A stretch of DNA of 44,016 nt from Streptoalloteichus tenebrarius. Lineage in GTDB: Bacteria; Actinomycetota; Actinomycetes; Mycobacteriales; Pseudonocardiaceae. Made by a program: the position numbers and the translations under genes. The notes under the pieces were generated by a model. The model had not been told where the DNA came from. It searched no databases and saw only the letters and a list, made by a program, of their open reading frames with translations. Where the stretch lies: positions 1-44,016 of the forward strand of contig NZ_JAMTCP010000051.1 of the NCBI RefSeq assembly GCF_024171885.1, given 5' to 3'. Shown here one piece after another: positions 15,595 through 24,244 of this stretch. Position 1 is the first letter of the stretch, and each line of letters starts with the position of its first letter.

Positions 15595-16389
15595 TCAGGG
15601 CGCGATGTGGAACTCGCCGGAGTAGGTGCTGAGGGCGCGGCCGCCGAGCAGGAGCCGGTCCCCGTCGACGTCGACCGAGAGGACGCCCCGCCGGGGCGAC
15701 GCCTGGACGGCCGTCAGGCGGGAGCGACCCAGGCGTCGTGACCACAGTGGACCGAGGCAGCAGTGCGCCGACCCGGTCACCTGGTCCTCGTCCACCCCGA
15801 GGTTGGGCGCGAACACGCGGGACGTGAAGTCGGCCCCGTTCGCGCCGCCCTGCGCGGTGACGGTCACCCGCAGGACCGGGAAGTCCCGCAGCCGCGCGGT
15901 GTTCGGCTGGAGCCGCTCGACGGCCTCCGGCGAGTCCAGCTCGACCACGAAGTCGTTCTCGGCCAGCCCGAACCACGGTTCGTCGGCCACGCCGAGGGCG
16001 TCGAGGAGGCCGTCCGGGGCCGAGGCCTCCACCAACTCGACCGGGGACAGCTCCAACCAGATCTGGTCGCCCTCGGGCCGGGCCACCAACGTCCCGCCCC
16101 CGGTGCGGAACGTGATCGGCTGGCCGGCCGGCACGGCCCCGTTCTCGTACAGCACGTGCGCGGCGGCGAGGGTCCCGTGGCCGCACAGCGGGAGTTCCGT
16201 GCTGGGGGTGAACCACCGGATGCCGTAGCCCTCGGACTCCGGCCACACGAACACCGTCGCGGGCTGGTTGAACTCCGCGCCGACCCGCCGCAGCCACGTC
16301 TCCTCCGCCGGCTCCTCCAGCAGGAGGACGGTGGCGGGATTGCCGCCGAACGGCGTCGTGCTGAACGCGTTCACCCCGTAGAACCGCAC
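15595..16389 (-). CDS. PhzF family isomerase/epimerase-like protein
   Basis: The product is a 264-residue PhzF-fold protein (two diaminopimelate-epimerase-like halves). Typical motifs are the start FYGVNAFSTTPFGGNPATVLLL, the FVWPESEGYGIRWFTPSTELPLCGHGTLAAAHVL segment (with the family's catalytic Glu region and CGHGT), and the C-terminal VFAPNLGVDEDQVTGSAHCCLGP. Most family members are not phenazine enzymes and lack a known substrate, and no phenazine genes are nearby. The GTG start has GAGGAG about 9 bp upstream. It lies downstream of the LysR gene on the same strand. Confidence 0.88.
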   Translation of the reverse strand: MRFYGVNAFSTTPFGGNPATVLLLEEPAEETWLRRVGAEFNQPATVFVWPESEGYGIRWFTPSTELPLCGHGTLAAAHVLYENGAVPAGQPITFRTGGGTLVARPEGDQIWLELSPVELVEASAPDGLLDALGVADEPWFGLAENDFVVELDSPEAVERLQPNTARLRDFPVLRVTVTAQGGANGADFTSRVFAPNLGVDEDQVTGSAHCCLGPLWSRRLGRSRLTAVQASPRRGVLSVDVDGDRLLLGGRALSTYSGEFHIAP

Positions 16390-16549
16390 CTGTTGACGCT
16401 CCTCGTGCTCGTGGCCCGTCCGCTGCGGGCGGTAGGGAGGATCGTGTTGCCCCGATCGGGGCTGGTCAAACGGTGTTCGAGGTCACGGCGCCTGCCTTTT
16501 CGGTCACATCGTGACGGTCGCGACGGGACGAGGACGCGGGGCGGCGGCC

Positions 16550-17470
16550 TCAGCGCTGGGCCGTCCGCGAGCGCTGACGGGCGAAGTCGCGGAAGGCCCG
16601 CACCGACGGCGGCAGGGGGCGGTCGGCGGCCCAGACCAGGCCGATCGTGCGGCTGGCTCCGGGCAGCAGGTCCAGCTCGACCGTGCCGGGCGGGGGCATC
16701 GGCCAGGCACGGCAGACCACCGTCACGCCCAGCCCCGCCGCGACCAACCCGCGCAGGGTGTCCGTCTCCTCGCCCTCGAAGGCCAGACGCGGGCTGAAGC
16801 CCGCCTTCGCGCACAGCGCGTCGGTGATCTGCCGCAGGCCGTACCCCGGGCTGAGGGCGACGAAGTCCTCGTCGGCCAGCTCGACCAGGCGCACGCGACG
16901 CCGTTTCGCCAGGCGGTGGTGTTCGGGCACCAGCACCACGAGCGGCTCCTCGTGCAGGGGCGCCGCCGCGAAGTCGGGGGAGTCGGTCGGCGGTGGCGAG
17001 GTGAGCACGAGGTCGACCTCGCCCAGTCGGAGCCGGTCCAGCAACCCCTCGTGGGACCCCTGCACCAGCGCGAACCGCACCTGGGGGAACCGCTCCCGGA
17101 ACCCCTGCACCAGGTGGGGGACGAGGGTCTGGCCGAGCGTGTGCAGGAACGCGAGCGAGACGTGACCCCTTCCGGGGTCCGCCTCCTCCACCGCCCGGCG
17201 GTATCCGCTGGTCACGGCCGCCAGGGCGTGTTCGGCGGCGTCCGCGAGGAACCGGCCGGCCCTGGTGAGCTGGACGCGTCGTCCCACCCGGACGACGACC
17301 GGGGTGCCCAGCTCCTCGCCCAACGCGGCGAGCCAGCGGCTCACGGTGGGTTGCGGAATGCCCAGGCGCTCCGCCACGCGGGTGATGTGCGGGTCCCTGC
17401 CGAGTTCCCGGAGCAGCGTGAGCCGGGGCGCGAGCCCGGTGGCCAGCGCTTCCGCCCTCTCATTCAGCAC
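16550..17470 (-). CDS. LysR family transcriptional regulator
   Basis: The 306-residue product has an N-terminal helix-turn-helix (ITRVAERLGIPQPTVSRWLAALGEELGTPVVVRVGRRVQLT) and a C-terminal substrate-binding domain beginning near GHVSLAFLHTLGQTLVPHLVQGFRERFPQVRFAL. I chose the GTG at 17470 because CAGAAT lies 7 bp upstream (leaderless pattern) and the helix-turn-helix then starts at the usual distance. The frame stays open to 17566, overlapping the divergent MFS promoter. Divergent placement suggests it controls the MFS exporter. Confidence 0.88.
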   Translation of the reverse strand: MLNERAEALATGLAPRLTLLRELGRDPHITRVAERLGIPQPTVSRWLAALGEELGTPVVVRVGRRVQLTRAGRFLADAAEHALAAVTSGYRRAVEEADPGRGHVSLAFLHTLGQTLVPHLVQGFRERFPQVRFALVQGSHEGLLDRLRLGEVDLVLTSPPPTDSPDFAAAPLHEEPLVVLVPEHHRLAKRRRVRLVELADEDFVALSPGYGLRQITDALCAKAGFSPRLAFEGEETDTLRGLVAAGLGVTVVCRAWPMPPPGTVELDLLPGASRTIGLVWAADRPLPPSVRAFRDFARQRSRTAQR

Positions 17471-17496
17471 GGTATGGATTCTGGCCGTTCTTCGTA

Positions 17497-17535
17497 TTGG
17501 ACGCATCGGTTGGGGCATGCCTAGCGTCGCCGCTC
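17497..17535 (+). promoter_or_regulatory. MFS gene promoter (TTGGAC-N19-TAGCGT, leaderless GTG)
   Basis: TTGGAC at 17497-17502 and TAGCGT at 17522-17527 are spaced 19 bp, and GTG follows 8 bp later. The 65-bp divergent gap must also hold the LysR promoter and operator. Confidence 0.45.
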
Positions 17536-18825
17536 GTGACCTCCCTGACCGGGTCGACAGCCCCACCGGTGCCCCTGCGCCGCATCGGGATCGCGGTGTT
17601 GTGCGCGGGGCTCGCGGTGTTCGCCCTGCTCTACGCGCCCCAGCCGGTCCTGCCGCAGATCGCGGCCGAGTTCCGGCTCGACCCGGGGACGGCGGCGCTG
17701 GCCGTCACCGTCAGCACCGCGGCCGTCGCGGTGGCGGTCGTGCCCGTCGCGACCGTGTCCGAGGCGGTGGGCCGCCGCCCCGTGATGCTGGTGTCGCTGG
17801 CCCTCGCCGTCCTGGTCGGCGTGGCGATGCCCTTCGCGCCCACCTTCGGCGCGCTGGTCGCGCTGCGCGCGGTGCAGGGCGTGGCGGTCGCCGGACTGCC
17901 GGCCACGGCCATGGCGTACCTGGCCGAGGAGATCGGCTCGACGCGGCTGGGCTCGCTCATGGGTGTCTACGTCGCCGGCACCACCGTCGGGGGGATGAGC
18001 GGCCGACTGGTCGCCGGCGTCGTGGCCGACGACGTGTTCGTGCGCGACGCCGGGTGGCGGGGTGGTCTCGTCGCCGTCTCGGTCCTGTCGGCCGTCTGCG
18101 GCCTGCTGGTCGCCTGGCTGCTCCCCGCGTCCCGTCGGCACCAGCGGCAGCCGCTGCGGGTCGCCCCGCTCATCGCGGGCCTGCGCTCCGCCGTCACCGA
18201 TCCGGTCCTGTACGGGCCGTACGTGGTGGCCGTGCTGTCGGTCGGGTCCTTCATCGGGATCTACAACGCCATCGGGTTCCGGCTCGTGTCGCCGCCGTTC
18301 CAGGTCAGCCCCGCCGTCGCCGCGTTGGTGTTCCTCGCGTACGCGGCCGGCGGGATCTGCTCGGCGGTGGCCGGCCGCCTCGCCGACCGGTTCGGCCGGC
18401 CCGTCGTGCTGCTCAGCGCCCTGGCGCTGACCGCGGTCGGCGTCGTCATGACCCTGCCCGACCAGCTCGGGTGGGTGCTGGCCGGCCTGGCGGTGCTCAC
18501 CGGCGCGTTCTTCGCCGCGCACGCGGTCTCCAGCGGGTGGGTCGGCGCGCGGGCCGACCCGGCGGCCAGGGGGCAGGCGTCCTCGGTCTACCTGTTCGCG
18601 TACTACCTGGGCAGCAGCGTCGGGGGATGGCTCGGCAGCACGGTGTACGGCGTGTGGGGGTGGTCCGCCCTCGTCGCGACCACCTGCGCGTGGTTGTCCG
18701 CCGCGGTCGTCGCCGTGGTCATGGCGACGTGGTTGCCGGCCCACTCCTCGGCGGACGGCCGGGGGCGCAGGGCCGAGGAGTTCGATGTGGACGGTGCGGA
18801 CCGTCAGGAGAGGATCTCGCGGTAG
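17536..18825 (+). CDS. MFS transporter
   Basis: This 429-residue transporter has twelve likely membrane helices. The helix 2-3 loop is VATVSEAVGRRPVML, the MFS motif-A position, and the equivalent loop GRLADRFGRPVVLL follows helix 8. It resembles the YnfM/AraJ-like drug or metabolite exporters in family 2.A.1. The substrate is unknown. It is transcribed divergently from the LysR gene. Its last 22 bp overlap the 3' end of the convergent glgA gene, and the C-terminus ([10 protein letters not shown]) is encoded by the overlap. Confidence 0.88.
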   Translation: MTSLTGSTAPPVPLRRIGIAVLCAGLAVFALLYAPQPVLPQIAAEFRLDPGTAALAVTVSTAAVAVAVVPVATVSEAVGRRPVMLVSLALAVLVGVAMPFAPTFGALVALRAVQGVAVAGLPATAMAYLAEEIGSTRLGSLMGVYVAGTTVGGMSGRLVAGVVADDVFVRDAGWRGGLVAVSVLSAVCGLLVAWLLPASRRHQRQPLRVAPLIAGLRSAVTDPVLYGPYVVAVLSVGSFIGIYNAIGFRLVSPPFQVSPAVAALVFLAYAAGGICSAVAGRLADRFGRPVVLLSALALTAVGVVMTLPDQLGWVLAGLAVLTGAFFAAHAVSSGWVGARADPAARGQASSVYLFAYYLGSSVGGWLGSTVYGVWGWSALVATTCAWLSAAVVAVVMATWLPAHSSADGRGRRAEEFDVDGADRQERISR

Positions 18826-19988
18826 ACCTCCACGGTCCGTTCCGCCACCGTCGCCCAGGAGAACTCCTCGACCGCCCGTTGCCGGCCGGCCCGCCCCATC
18901 GCCGCCGCCCGCGCCGGGTCCGCCAGCAGCTCGTTGACCGCGTCGGCGAGCGCACGCTCGTACTCCTCGGGCTCCGACGCGTCGTAGGGCACCAGCAGCC
19001 CCGTCCTGCCGTGCGCGACGACCTCGGGGATGCCGCCGACGTCGGAGGCGACGACCGCGGTCCCGCACGCCATCGCCTCCAGGTTCACGATCCCCAGCGG
19101 CTCGTACACCGAGGGGCAGACGAACACCGTGGCGCGCGAGAGGATCTGGCGCAGTTCCGGCTGCTCAAGCATCCTCTGGACCCAGAAGACCCCGGGGCGG
19201 GCGCTGGCCAGCCGCGCCACGCGCGCGCTCGTCTCCTCGGCGATCTCCGGGGTGTCCGGGGCCCCCGCGCACAACACGACCTGCGCGTCGTGGTCGATCC
19301 GGTGCGCCGCGGACACCAGGTGCCCCACGCCCTTCTGCCGCGTGATCCGGCCGACGAACGCCACCACGGGACGGGCGGGGTCGATCCCGAAGCGCTCCAG
19401 CACGTCCGTCCCGTCCACGGGATGGAACGCGGTCGTGTCGATGCCGTTGCGCACCACGTGCACCCGGTCGGGGTCGAGCGCCGGGTAGCAGTCGAGGACG
19501 TCGGCGCGCATCCCCTCACTCACCGCGATCAGCGCGTCGGCGGCCTCGTAGGCGGTGCGCTCCACCCACGACGACAGGCGGTAGCCGCCGCCGAGCTGCT
19601 CGGCCTTCCACGGCCGGCGCGGCTCCAGCGAGTGCGTGGTGATCACGTGCGGGACGTCGTGCAGCACCTTGGCGAGGTGGCCGGCCAGGTTCGCGTACCA
19701 GGTGTGCGAGTGGACCAGGTCCACCCCGTCCACGGCCGCGGTGATCGACAGGTTCACCGCCAGGGCGCGCAGCGCCGGGTTCGCCCCGTCCAGCCAGCGT
19801 GCTCCGTCCTGCCCGATCGGGTGGTGATGGGGGATCGCGTCCCGCACCGCGTCGGCGCGCGGCCCGCCGAAGCAGTGGACGTCGACGTCGACGAGATCCC
19901 GTAGTCGGGGCACGAGGGAACCCACGTGGACTCCGGCGCCGCCGTAGACCTCCGGAGGGAATTCGCGGGTCAACACGCCGATGCGCAC
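18804..19988 (-). CDS. glgM: GT4 glycogen synthase / alpha-maltose-1-phosphate synthase
   Basis: This 394-residue GT-B enzyme matches actinobacterial GlgA (Rv1212c). In mycobacteria that enzyme mainly joins ADP-glucose to glucose-1-phosphate, giving maltose-1-phosphate for the GlgE pathway. Features are [16 protein letters not shown] (donor/acceptor Gly loop), [23 protein letters not shown] (Arg/Lys phosphate site) and the E-x7-E motif [14 protein letters not shown]. The GTG at 19988 follows TAACCT by 8 bp. It is divergent from glgC, which supplies ADP-glucose. It could also be called glgA. Confidence 0.9.
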   Translation of the reverse strand: MRIGVLTREFPPEVYGGAGVHVGSLVPRLRDLVDVDVHCFGGPRADAVRDAIPHHHPIGQDGARWLDGANPALRALAVNLSITAAVDGVDLVHSHTWYANLAGHLAKVLHDVPHVITTHSLEPRRPWKAEQLGGGYRLSSWVERTAYEAADALIAVSEGMRADVLDCYPALDPDRVHVVRNGIDTTAFHPVDGTDVLERFGIDPARPVVAFVGRITRQKGVGHLVSAAHRIDHDAQVVLCAGAPDTPEIAEETSARVARLASARPGVFWVQRMLEQPELRQILSRATVFVCPSVYEPLGIVNLEAMACGTAVVASDVGGIPEVVAHGRTGLLVPYDASEPEEYERALADAVNELLADPARAAAMGRAGRQRAVEEFSWATVAERTVEVYREILS

Positions 19989-19996
19989 CCTTCCGG

Positions 19997-20002
19997 AGGT
20001 TA
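19997..20002 (-). promoter_or_regulatory. -10 box of glgM (TAACCT-N8-GTG)
   Basis: TAACCT on the minus strand lies 8 bp before the GTG start at 19988, consistent with leaderless transcription. Confidence 0.45.
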
Positions 20003-20125
20003 GTGGCGGCCGGTCGCGGACGGGGGCAGCGCGGGTGTGCTGCGCCCGGGTGAACGTTGGACGTCGGGGCCGGTCTCACCCCGTCCCGCCCCGGCTGGTC
20101 GGTGGCCGCTCCCCACGGCCCCGGA

Positions 20126-20131
20126 TAGGGT
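20126..20131 (+). promoter_or_regulatory. -10 box of glgC (TAGGGT-N8-GTG)
   Basis: TAGGGT at 20126-20131 lies 8 bp before the GTG at 20140. No ribosome site is visible. Confidence 0.45.
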
Positions 20132-20139
20132 CGGCCCTC

Positions 20140-21357
20140 GTGAAGGGGCAGCCCCACGTCCTCGGGATCGTGCTGGCGGGCGGTGAAGGAAAACGGCTGT
20201 GGCCCCTGACCGCGGACCGGGCCAAACCGGCCGTGCCGTTCGGGGGAAACTACCGCCTGGTCGACTTCGTGCTGTCCAACCTGGTCAACGCCGGCTACCA
20301 CAAGCTGTGCGTGCTCACCCAGTACAAGTCCCACTCCCTGGACCGCCACATCTCCACCACGTGGCGGCTGTCCAGCGTGCTCGGCCAGTACATCACCCCG
20401 GTCCCCGCGCAGCAGCGACTCGGCCCCCGCTGGTACCTGGGCAGCGCGGACGCGATCTTCCAGTCGCTGAACCTGGTGTACGACGAGCGACCCGACCACA
20501 TCGTGGTGTTCGGCGCCGACCACGTGTACCGGATGGACCCGGCGCAGATGGTGGAGCAGCACGTGGAGAGCGGGGCCGGGGTGACCGTCGCCGGCATCCG
20601 GGTGCCCAGGGCGGAGGCCAAGGCGTTCGGGTGCATCGACTCCGACGCGTCCGGGCGGATCACCCGGTTCCTGGAGAAGCCCGCCGAGCCGCCGCACGTC
20701 CCCGACGACCCCGAGGTGACCTTCGCGTCGATGGGCAACTACGTGTTCAGCACGGAGGTGCTCGTCGAGGCCCTGCGGTCGGACGCGGCCAACCCCGACT
20801 CCGACCACGACATGGGCGGCGACATCATCCCGTTGCTGGTGGCGCACGGCGAGGCCGCGGTCTACGACTTCGCCGACAACGTCGTGCCGGGCACGACCGA
20901 ACGGGACCGGGGCTACTGGCGCGACGTCGGCACGCTCGACGCCTACTACGACGCGCACATGGACCTCGTGTCCGTGCACCCGGTGTTCAACCTCTACAAC
21001 CGGCACTGGCCGATCCGCACGGCCACGCCGCCGTTGCCCCCGGCCAAGTTCGTGGAGGGCGGCACCGCGCAGGAGTCGATCGTCGGCCCCGGCTCGATCA
21101 TCTCGGGGGCGTCCGTGCGGCACTCCGTGGTCGGGTGCGACGTCGTGGTGGAGGCCGGCGCGCACGTCGAGGGCAGCGTGTTGCTGCCGGGCGTGCGGGT
21201 CGGGAAGGGCTCGGTGGTGCGGCGGGCCATCCTGGACAAGAACGTGGTGGTCGCCGACGGCGCGCAGATCGGGCTCGACGCCGAGGTCGACCGGGAGCGC
21301 TGGACGGTCAGCACGAGCGGGGTCGTCGTCCTCGGCAAGGGAACGCGCGTCGACTGA
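20140..21357 (+). CDS. glgC: Glucose-1-phosphate adenylyltransferase (ADP-glucose pyrophosphorylase)
   Basis: This 405-residue enzyme makes ADP-glucose from ATP and glucose-1-phosphate. Family motifs are [16 protein letters not shown] (nucleotide loop), [17 protein letters not shown], the SADAIFQ segment, [14 protein letters not shown] and [13 protein letters not shown]. The C-terminal quarter ([25 protein letters not shown]...) is the left-handed beta-helix regulatory domain. The GTG at 20140 gives the usual family length. It is divergent from glgM, as in mycobacteria. Confidence 0.94.
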   Translation: MKGQPHVLGIVLAGGEGKRLWPLTADRAKPAVPFGGNYRLVDFVLSNLVNAGYHKLCVLTQYKSHSLDRHISTTWRLSSVLGQYITPVPAQQRLGPRWYLGSADAIFQSLNLVYDERPDHIVVFGADHVYRMDPAQMVEQHVESGAGVTVAGIRVPRAEAKAFGCIDSDASGRITRFLEKPAEPPHVPDDPEVTFASMGNYVFSTEVLVEALRSDAANPDSDHDMGGDIIPLLVAHGEAAVYDFADNVVPGTTERDRGYWRDVGTLDAYYDAHMDLVSVHPVFNLYNRHWPIRTATPPLPPAKFVEGGTAQESIVGPGSIISGASVRHSVVGCDVVVEAGAHVEGSVLLPGVRVGKGSVVRRAILDKNVVVADGAQIGLDAEVDRERWTVSTSGVVVLGKGTRVD

Positions 21358-21796
21358 CGTCGCCCGCGCCGAGCCCACCGACCCCACCGACCCCGCTGAG
21401 CCCCCCGAGCCCGCCGGCCTCCGAACCTCGAAACCCGTGTCGTTTCCCGAGATTCGGCGGTTGATTTCCGGTTCCCCGTGACGAGGATTGACGAACAGGT
21501 GTCACCCCTTCGCGCGCATTTCCCGCCCTCGGTCGAAGAACCGCGGCGCGCCGGCGCGATGTGATCAACATATGGAGTGACGTTCCCACCCGAACTGTTG
21601 ATGTCGAACGGAAAACGCGCCGGGAGCGGTCAGGGAACGCGGCGGGGACCTCCGCCCGCGGAGCACGCGGAAAACCCGCGCGCGCGGCGACGGAGTAGCG
21701 CGGCGTGTGATCCGCGAGGGACCAGCACCCAATCGGCGTCCGTGGGCGGAGAAGGACCAGGACCGCCCATGGACGCCTCCGGCGCCGGGACCCGCC
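21358..21796. other. Gap between convergent glgC and the methyltransferase gene
   Basis: No gene is supported in these 439 bp. Just past glgC is a C-rich stretch with the 9-bp unit ACCGACCCC twice in tandem (21377-21385, 21386-21394) and further degenerate units to about 21415. A less GC-rich patch with TGATCAACATATGGAG lies near 21561-21576. I found no clear terminator hairpin. Confidence 0.5.
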
Positions 21797-22444
21797 TCAG
21801 AGCTTCGTGGCGGCGAGCAGGCCGCCGTCCAGCGGCAACAGCACCGGGACGAGGGACTCGTCGTCGCGCACCGCGCGCGCGACCTCGCGGATTGCCACCG
21901 TCTCCGGGTCCCGGTGCGCCGGGTCGGCGACCCGGCCCTGGCCCAGCGCGTTGTCGAACACGATGACGCCGCCCGGCCGCAGGAGCCGCACGCCCTCCTC
22001 CAGGCAGCGCGGGTACTCCGTCTTCGTCGCGGCCACCAGGACCAGGTCGTACCCGCCGTCGGTGAGCCGGGGCAGCACCTCCAGCGCCTGCCCCATGATC
22101 AGCCGGGTCCTGCCCGGCGCGACCCCGGCCTCGGCGAAGGCCCGCTTGGCGGCCCTCTGGTGCTCCGGCTCCACGTCGATCGAGGTCAGCACGCCGTCGG
22201 GCGCCATGCCCCTCAGCAGCCACAGCCCGCTCACCCCGGACCCGGTCCCGACCTCGACCACCGCCCTCGCGCGCAGCGTGGCGGCCAGGAACCGCAGCGC
22301 CGCGCCGGCGCCCGGTCCGACGGACGGGCAGCCCAGCTCGGCGCCTCGGGCGCGGGCGGTCTGGAGCACCTCGTCCTCGGTGAGGTAGCCCTCGACGTAG
22401 TCCGACACCTCGGGCGCGGTGCTGGTCGGCGTTCCGGGGGTCAC
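21797..22444 (-). CDS. O-methyltransferase (Rv1220c-type, class I SAM-dependent)
   Basis: This 215-residue methyltransferase is of the catechol-O-methyltransferase-like family 3. Motif I is VVEVGTGSGVSGLWLL, followed by SIDVEPEH (acidic ribose-binding position), a DLVLVAA strand and the GGVIVFDNALGQGRV metal-site region (Asp-Asn). The substrate is unknown. It is divergent from sigE, the same arrangement as Rv1220c-sigE. The GTG at 22444 follows TAACCT by 6 bp, so it is probably leaderless. Confidence 0.88.
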   Translation of the reverse strand: MTPGTPTSTAPEVSDYVEGYLTEDEVLQTARARGAELGCPSVGPGAGAALRFLAATLRARAVVEVGTGSGVSGLWLLRGMAPDGVLTSIDVEPEHQRAAKRAFAEAGVAPGRTRLIMGQALEVLPRLTDGGYDLVLVAATKTEYPRCLEEGVRLLRPGGVIVFDNALGQGRVADPAHRDPETVAIREVARAVRDDESLVPVLLPLDGGLLAATKL

Positions 22445-22450
22445 GAGGGG

Positions 22451-22456
22451 AGGTTA
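22451..22456 (-). promoter_or_regulatory. -10 box of the methyltransferase gene (TAACCT-N6-GTG)
   Basis: The minus-strand TAACCT lies 6 bp before the GTG start at 22444. Confidence 0.45.
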
Positions 22457-22523
22457 GCGGGGGTCTGACGGCTTCTCAGGGGGAATGCCCGGGGAAACCC
22501 GGAGGACAGGACGCCGTCCGCAT

Positions 22524-22561
22524 TCTCAGACTGTTCTCAGGTCGCTCTCACGGTCGCCTCA
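22524..22561. promoter_or_regulatory. Four 11-bp-phased TCTCA repeats upstream of sigE
   Basis: TCTCA at 22524, 22535 and 22546 and CCTCA at 22557 are spaced exactly 11 bp. Equally phased direct repeats are the usual binding pattern of OmpR/PhoB-family response regulators. In M. tuberculosis the response regulator MprA controls sigE through direct repeats, so an MprA- or CseB-like regulator is the likely partner (inference). Another TTCTCAG lies at 22473-22479, out of phase. Confidence 0.6.
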
Positions 22562-22651
22562 CGAGTGGACGGAATCCTGAACCCGGGGTCATGGGACACG
22601 TCACGCCCACCGGAGTGGCGACCCGGCGTTCGGCCTCCACCCGGAGCCCCG

Positions 22652-22677
22652 GGAACACGGACCCGACCGTGCACGTT
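22652..22677 (+). promoter_or_regulatory. ECF-type autoregulatory promoter of sigE (GGAAC-N17-CGTT)
   Basis: GGAAC at 22652-22656 and CGTT at 22674-22677 with a 17-bp spacer match the SigE/SigR-class promoter pattern, 45 bp upstream of the sigE start. Confidence 0.65.
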
Positions 22678-22721
22678 GTCGAGAGGGCGGACAAGCCCGC
22701 CAGGAGGTGCCCTACCAGACG

Positions 22722-23315
22722 ATGCGTACGCTGCCGACCGCGACGCCCGACGTCGCGACCACGACCGCCGCTCCCCAGGAGACGGCCGGCTGGACGCCGC
22801 CGTCCTGGGACGAGGTGGTTCGGGAACACGCGGACCGCGTCTACCGGCTGGCCTACCGCCTCACCGGGAACCAGCACGACGCCGAGGACCTCACCCAGGA
22901 GACGTTCATCCGGGTGTTCCGCTCCCTGGCCTCCTACAAACCGGGCACCTTCGAGGGCTGGCTGCACCGGATCACGACCAACCTGTTCCTGGACATGGCG
23001 CGCCGCCGGTCGCGGCTGCGCATGGAGGGCCTGCCCGAGGACACCGACCGGCTGCCCGGCGGCGACCCGAGCCCCGAGCAGGTCTACTCCGAGACCCACC
23101 TGGACCCCGACCTCCAGGCGGCGCTGGACGAGCTGCCGCCGGAGTTCCGCGCCGCCGTGGTCCTCTGCGACGTGGAGGGCCTGTCCTACGAGGAGATCGG
23201 CGCCACACTCGGGGTGAAGCTCGGCACGGTCCGGAGCAGGATCCACCGTGGCCGGCAGGCTCTCAAGGCGGCGCTGGAGCGCCGCCGCGTCGGTGCTCGG
23301 GAGGACCTTGCATGA
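22722..23315 (+). CDS. sigE: ECF sigma factor SigE
   Basis: This 197-residue group 4 sigma factor has region 2 ([37 protein letters not shown], then [18 protein letters not shown]) and region 4 ([52 protein letters not shown]). It is the equivalent of M. tuberculosis SigE, the envelope-stress sigma factor. The ATG at 22722 lies 14 bp past AGGAGG. A GTG at 22707 overlaps that site and is less likely. The stop overlaps the rseA start (ATGA). Upstream are a SigE-type promoter and the phased repeats. Confidence 0.93.
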   Translation: MRTLPTATPDVATTTAAPQETAGWTPPSWDEVVREHADRVYRLAYRLTGNQHDAEDLTQETFIRVFRSLASYKPGTFEGWLHRITTNLFLDMARRRSRLRMEGLPEDTDRLPGGDPSPEQVYSETHLDPDLQAALDELPPEFRAAVVLCDVEGLSYEEIGATLGVKLGTVRSRIHRGRQALKAALERRRVGAREDLA

Positions 23316-24088
23316 CCCACTTGCGCGGGTGGGCGCTACCGGTGCAACACCTTGCGCCGGACGCCGTCGTGGCCTTCGTCGACGGTGAGCTGTCGCCCAC
23401 CGCCCACGACAGGGCCGCGGCCCACCTCGCGCGGTGCCCCCAGTGCGCGGCCGAGGCCGCGACGCAGCGGCAGGCCCGCGCGGCGGTGCGCGCCGCGGCG
23501 GCCCCGCACGTCCCCACGGGACTGCTGGCGGCCCTGCGGGACATCCCGCGGAACACCGAGCTGCCGCCGCCGCCCGACAACCTGGCGGTGAGTGAGGACG
23601 GGCAGCTCGTGGCCGTGCTCCGACCCCGCCCCGCCCGTGGCGGCGGCCCCAGGGGCTCCGGCGGCTCCGGCGGCTCCGGACGGGTGTTCGGCGAGGGCCC
23701 GGTCCTGGGCTCCTCCGCGCCGCTGGGCGCCGGCCCGGCCGTGCTGGGCCAGCAGCGCCGCGGCCGGCGGAGCTGGCAGGGCGCGGGCCTGGTCGTCTCC
23801 GGACTGGTCCTCGGCGCGTTGGCCCTGGTCCCCTCGGTCGCGCCGGTCGGCGGCGACTCCGACGGCGAGGAGCCCTCGCGCGTCGCGCCGGCCAACGCCA
23901 GGGCCGTCTTCGGCGGCGAGGGCGCGCGGCCCGCTCCCACCACGACGTCCGCTCCGACGCCCACGAGGACCTCGGGCGCGGTCGACCCCCGGCTGAACGG
24001 CGATCCCGCCGCGGTGGGCCCCGACGGCGGCCCGACCCCCGCGAGCCAGCTCCGGCCACCGCTGATCAATCCGCACTTCGATCGCTGA
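23312..24088 (+). CDS. rseA: Membrane-anchored zinc anti-sigma factor RseA
   Basis: This 258-residue anti-sigma factor carries the ZAS motif H38-x3-C42-x2-C45 (HLARCPQC), expected to bind zinc and hold SigE inactive. The ZAS domain (about 10-85) is followed by a Gly/Ser linker (GSGGSGGSG), a likely membrane helix at 157-178, and a Pro/Thr-rich outer tail. It is longer than mycobacterial RseA as I recall it (about 150 residues). ATGA overlap with sigE. Release could occur through oxidation of the zinc site or through proteolysis. Confidence 0.85.
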   Translation: MTHLRGWALPVQHLAPDAVVAFVDGELSPTAHDRAAAHLARCPQCAAEAATQRQARAAVRAAAAPHVPTGLLAALRDIPRNTELPPPPDNLAVSEDGQLVAVLRPRPARGGGPRGSGGSGGSGRVFGEGPVLGSSAPLGAGPAVLGQQRRGRRSWQGAGLVVSGLVLGALALVPSVAPVGGDSDGEEPSRVAPANARAVFGGEGARPAPTTTSAPTPTRTSGAVDPRLNGDPAAVGPDGGPTPASQLRPPLINPHFDR

Positions 24089-24244
24089 GCCGGGGGGACC
24101 CGCTACGCGGACTTCACCTGTCCGGCGGCAGGATGAGGACCGGCGGACGGCTGCCCACACCCCGTCGGGTGATCTCGGCGGCCGGACGGGTCATCCGTCG
24201 CCGCCCACCCAGTCCGTCCCGTCCGACCGCCGCCACGGGGAGCG

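Noticed and set aside
21577-21966. 129-codon plus-strand frame after glgC
   Set aside because: No ribosome site, Arg/Pro/Gly-rich, and it runs into the methyltransferase gene on the other strand.
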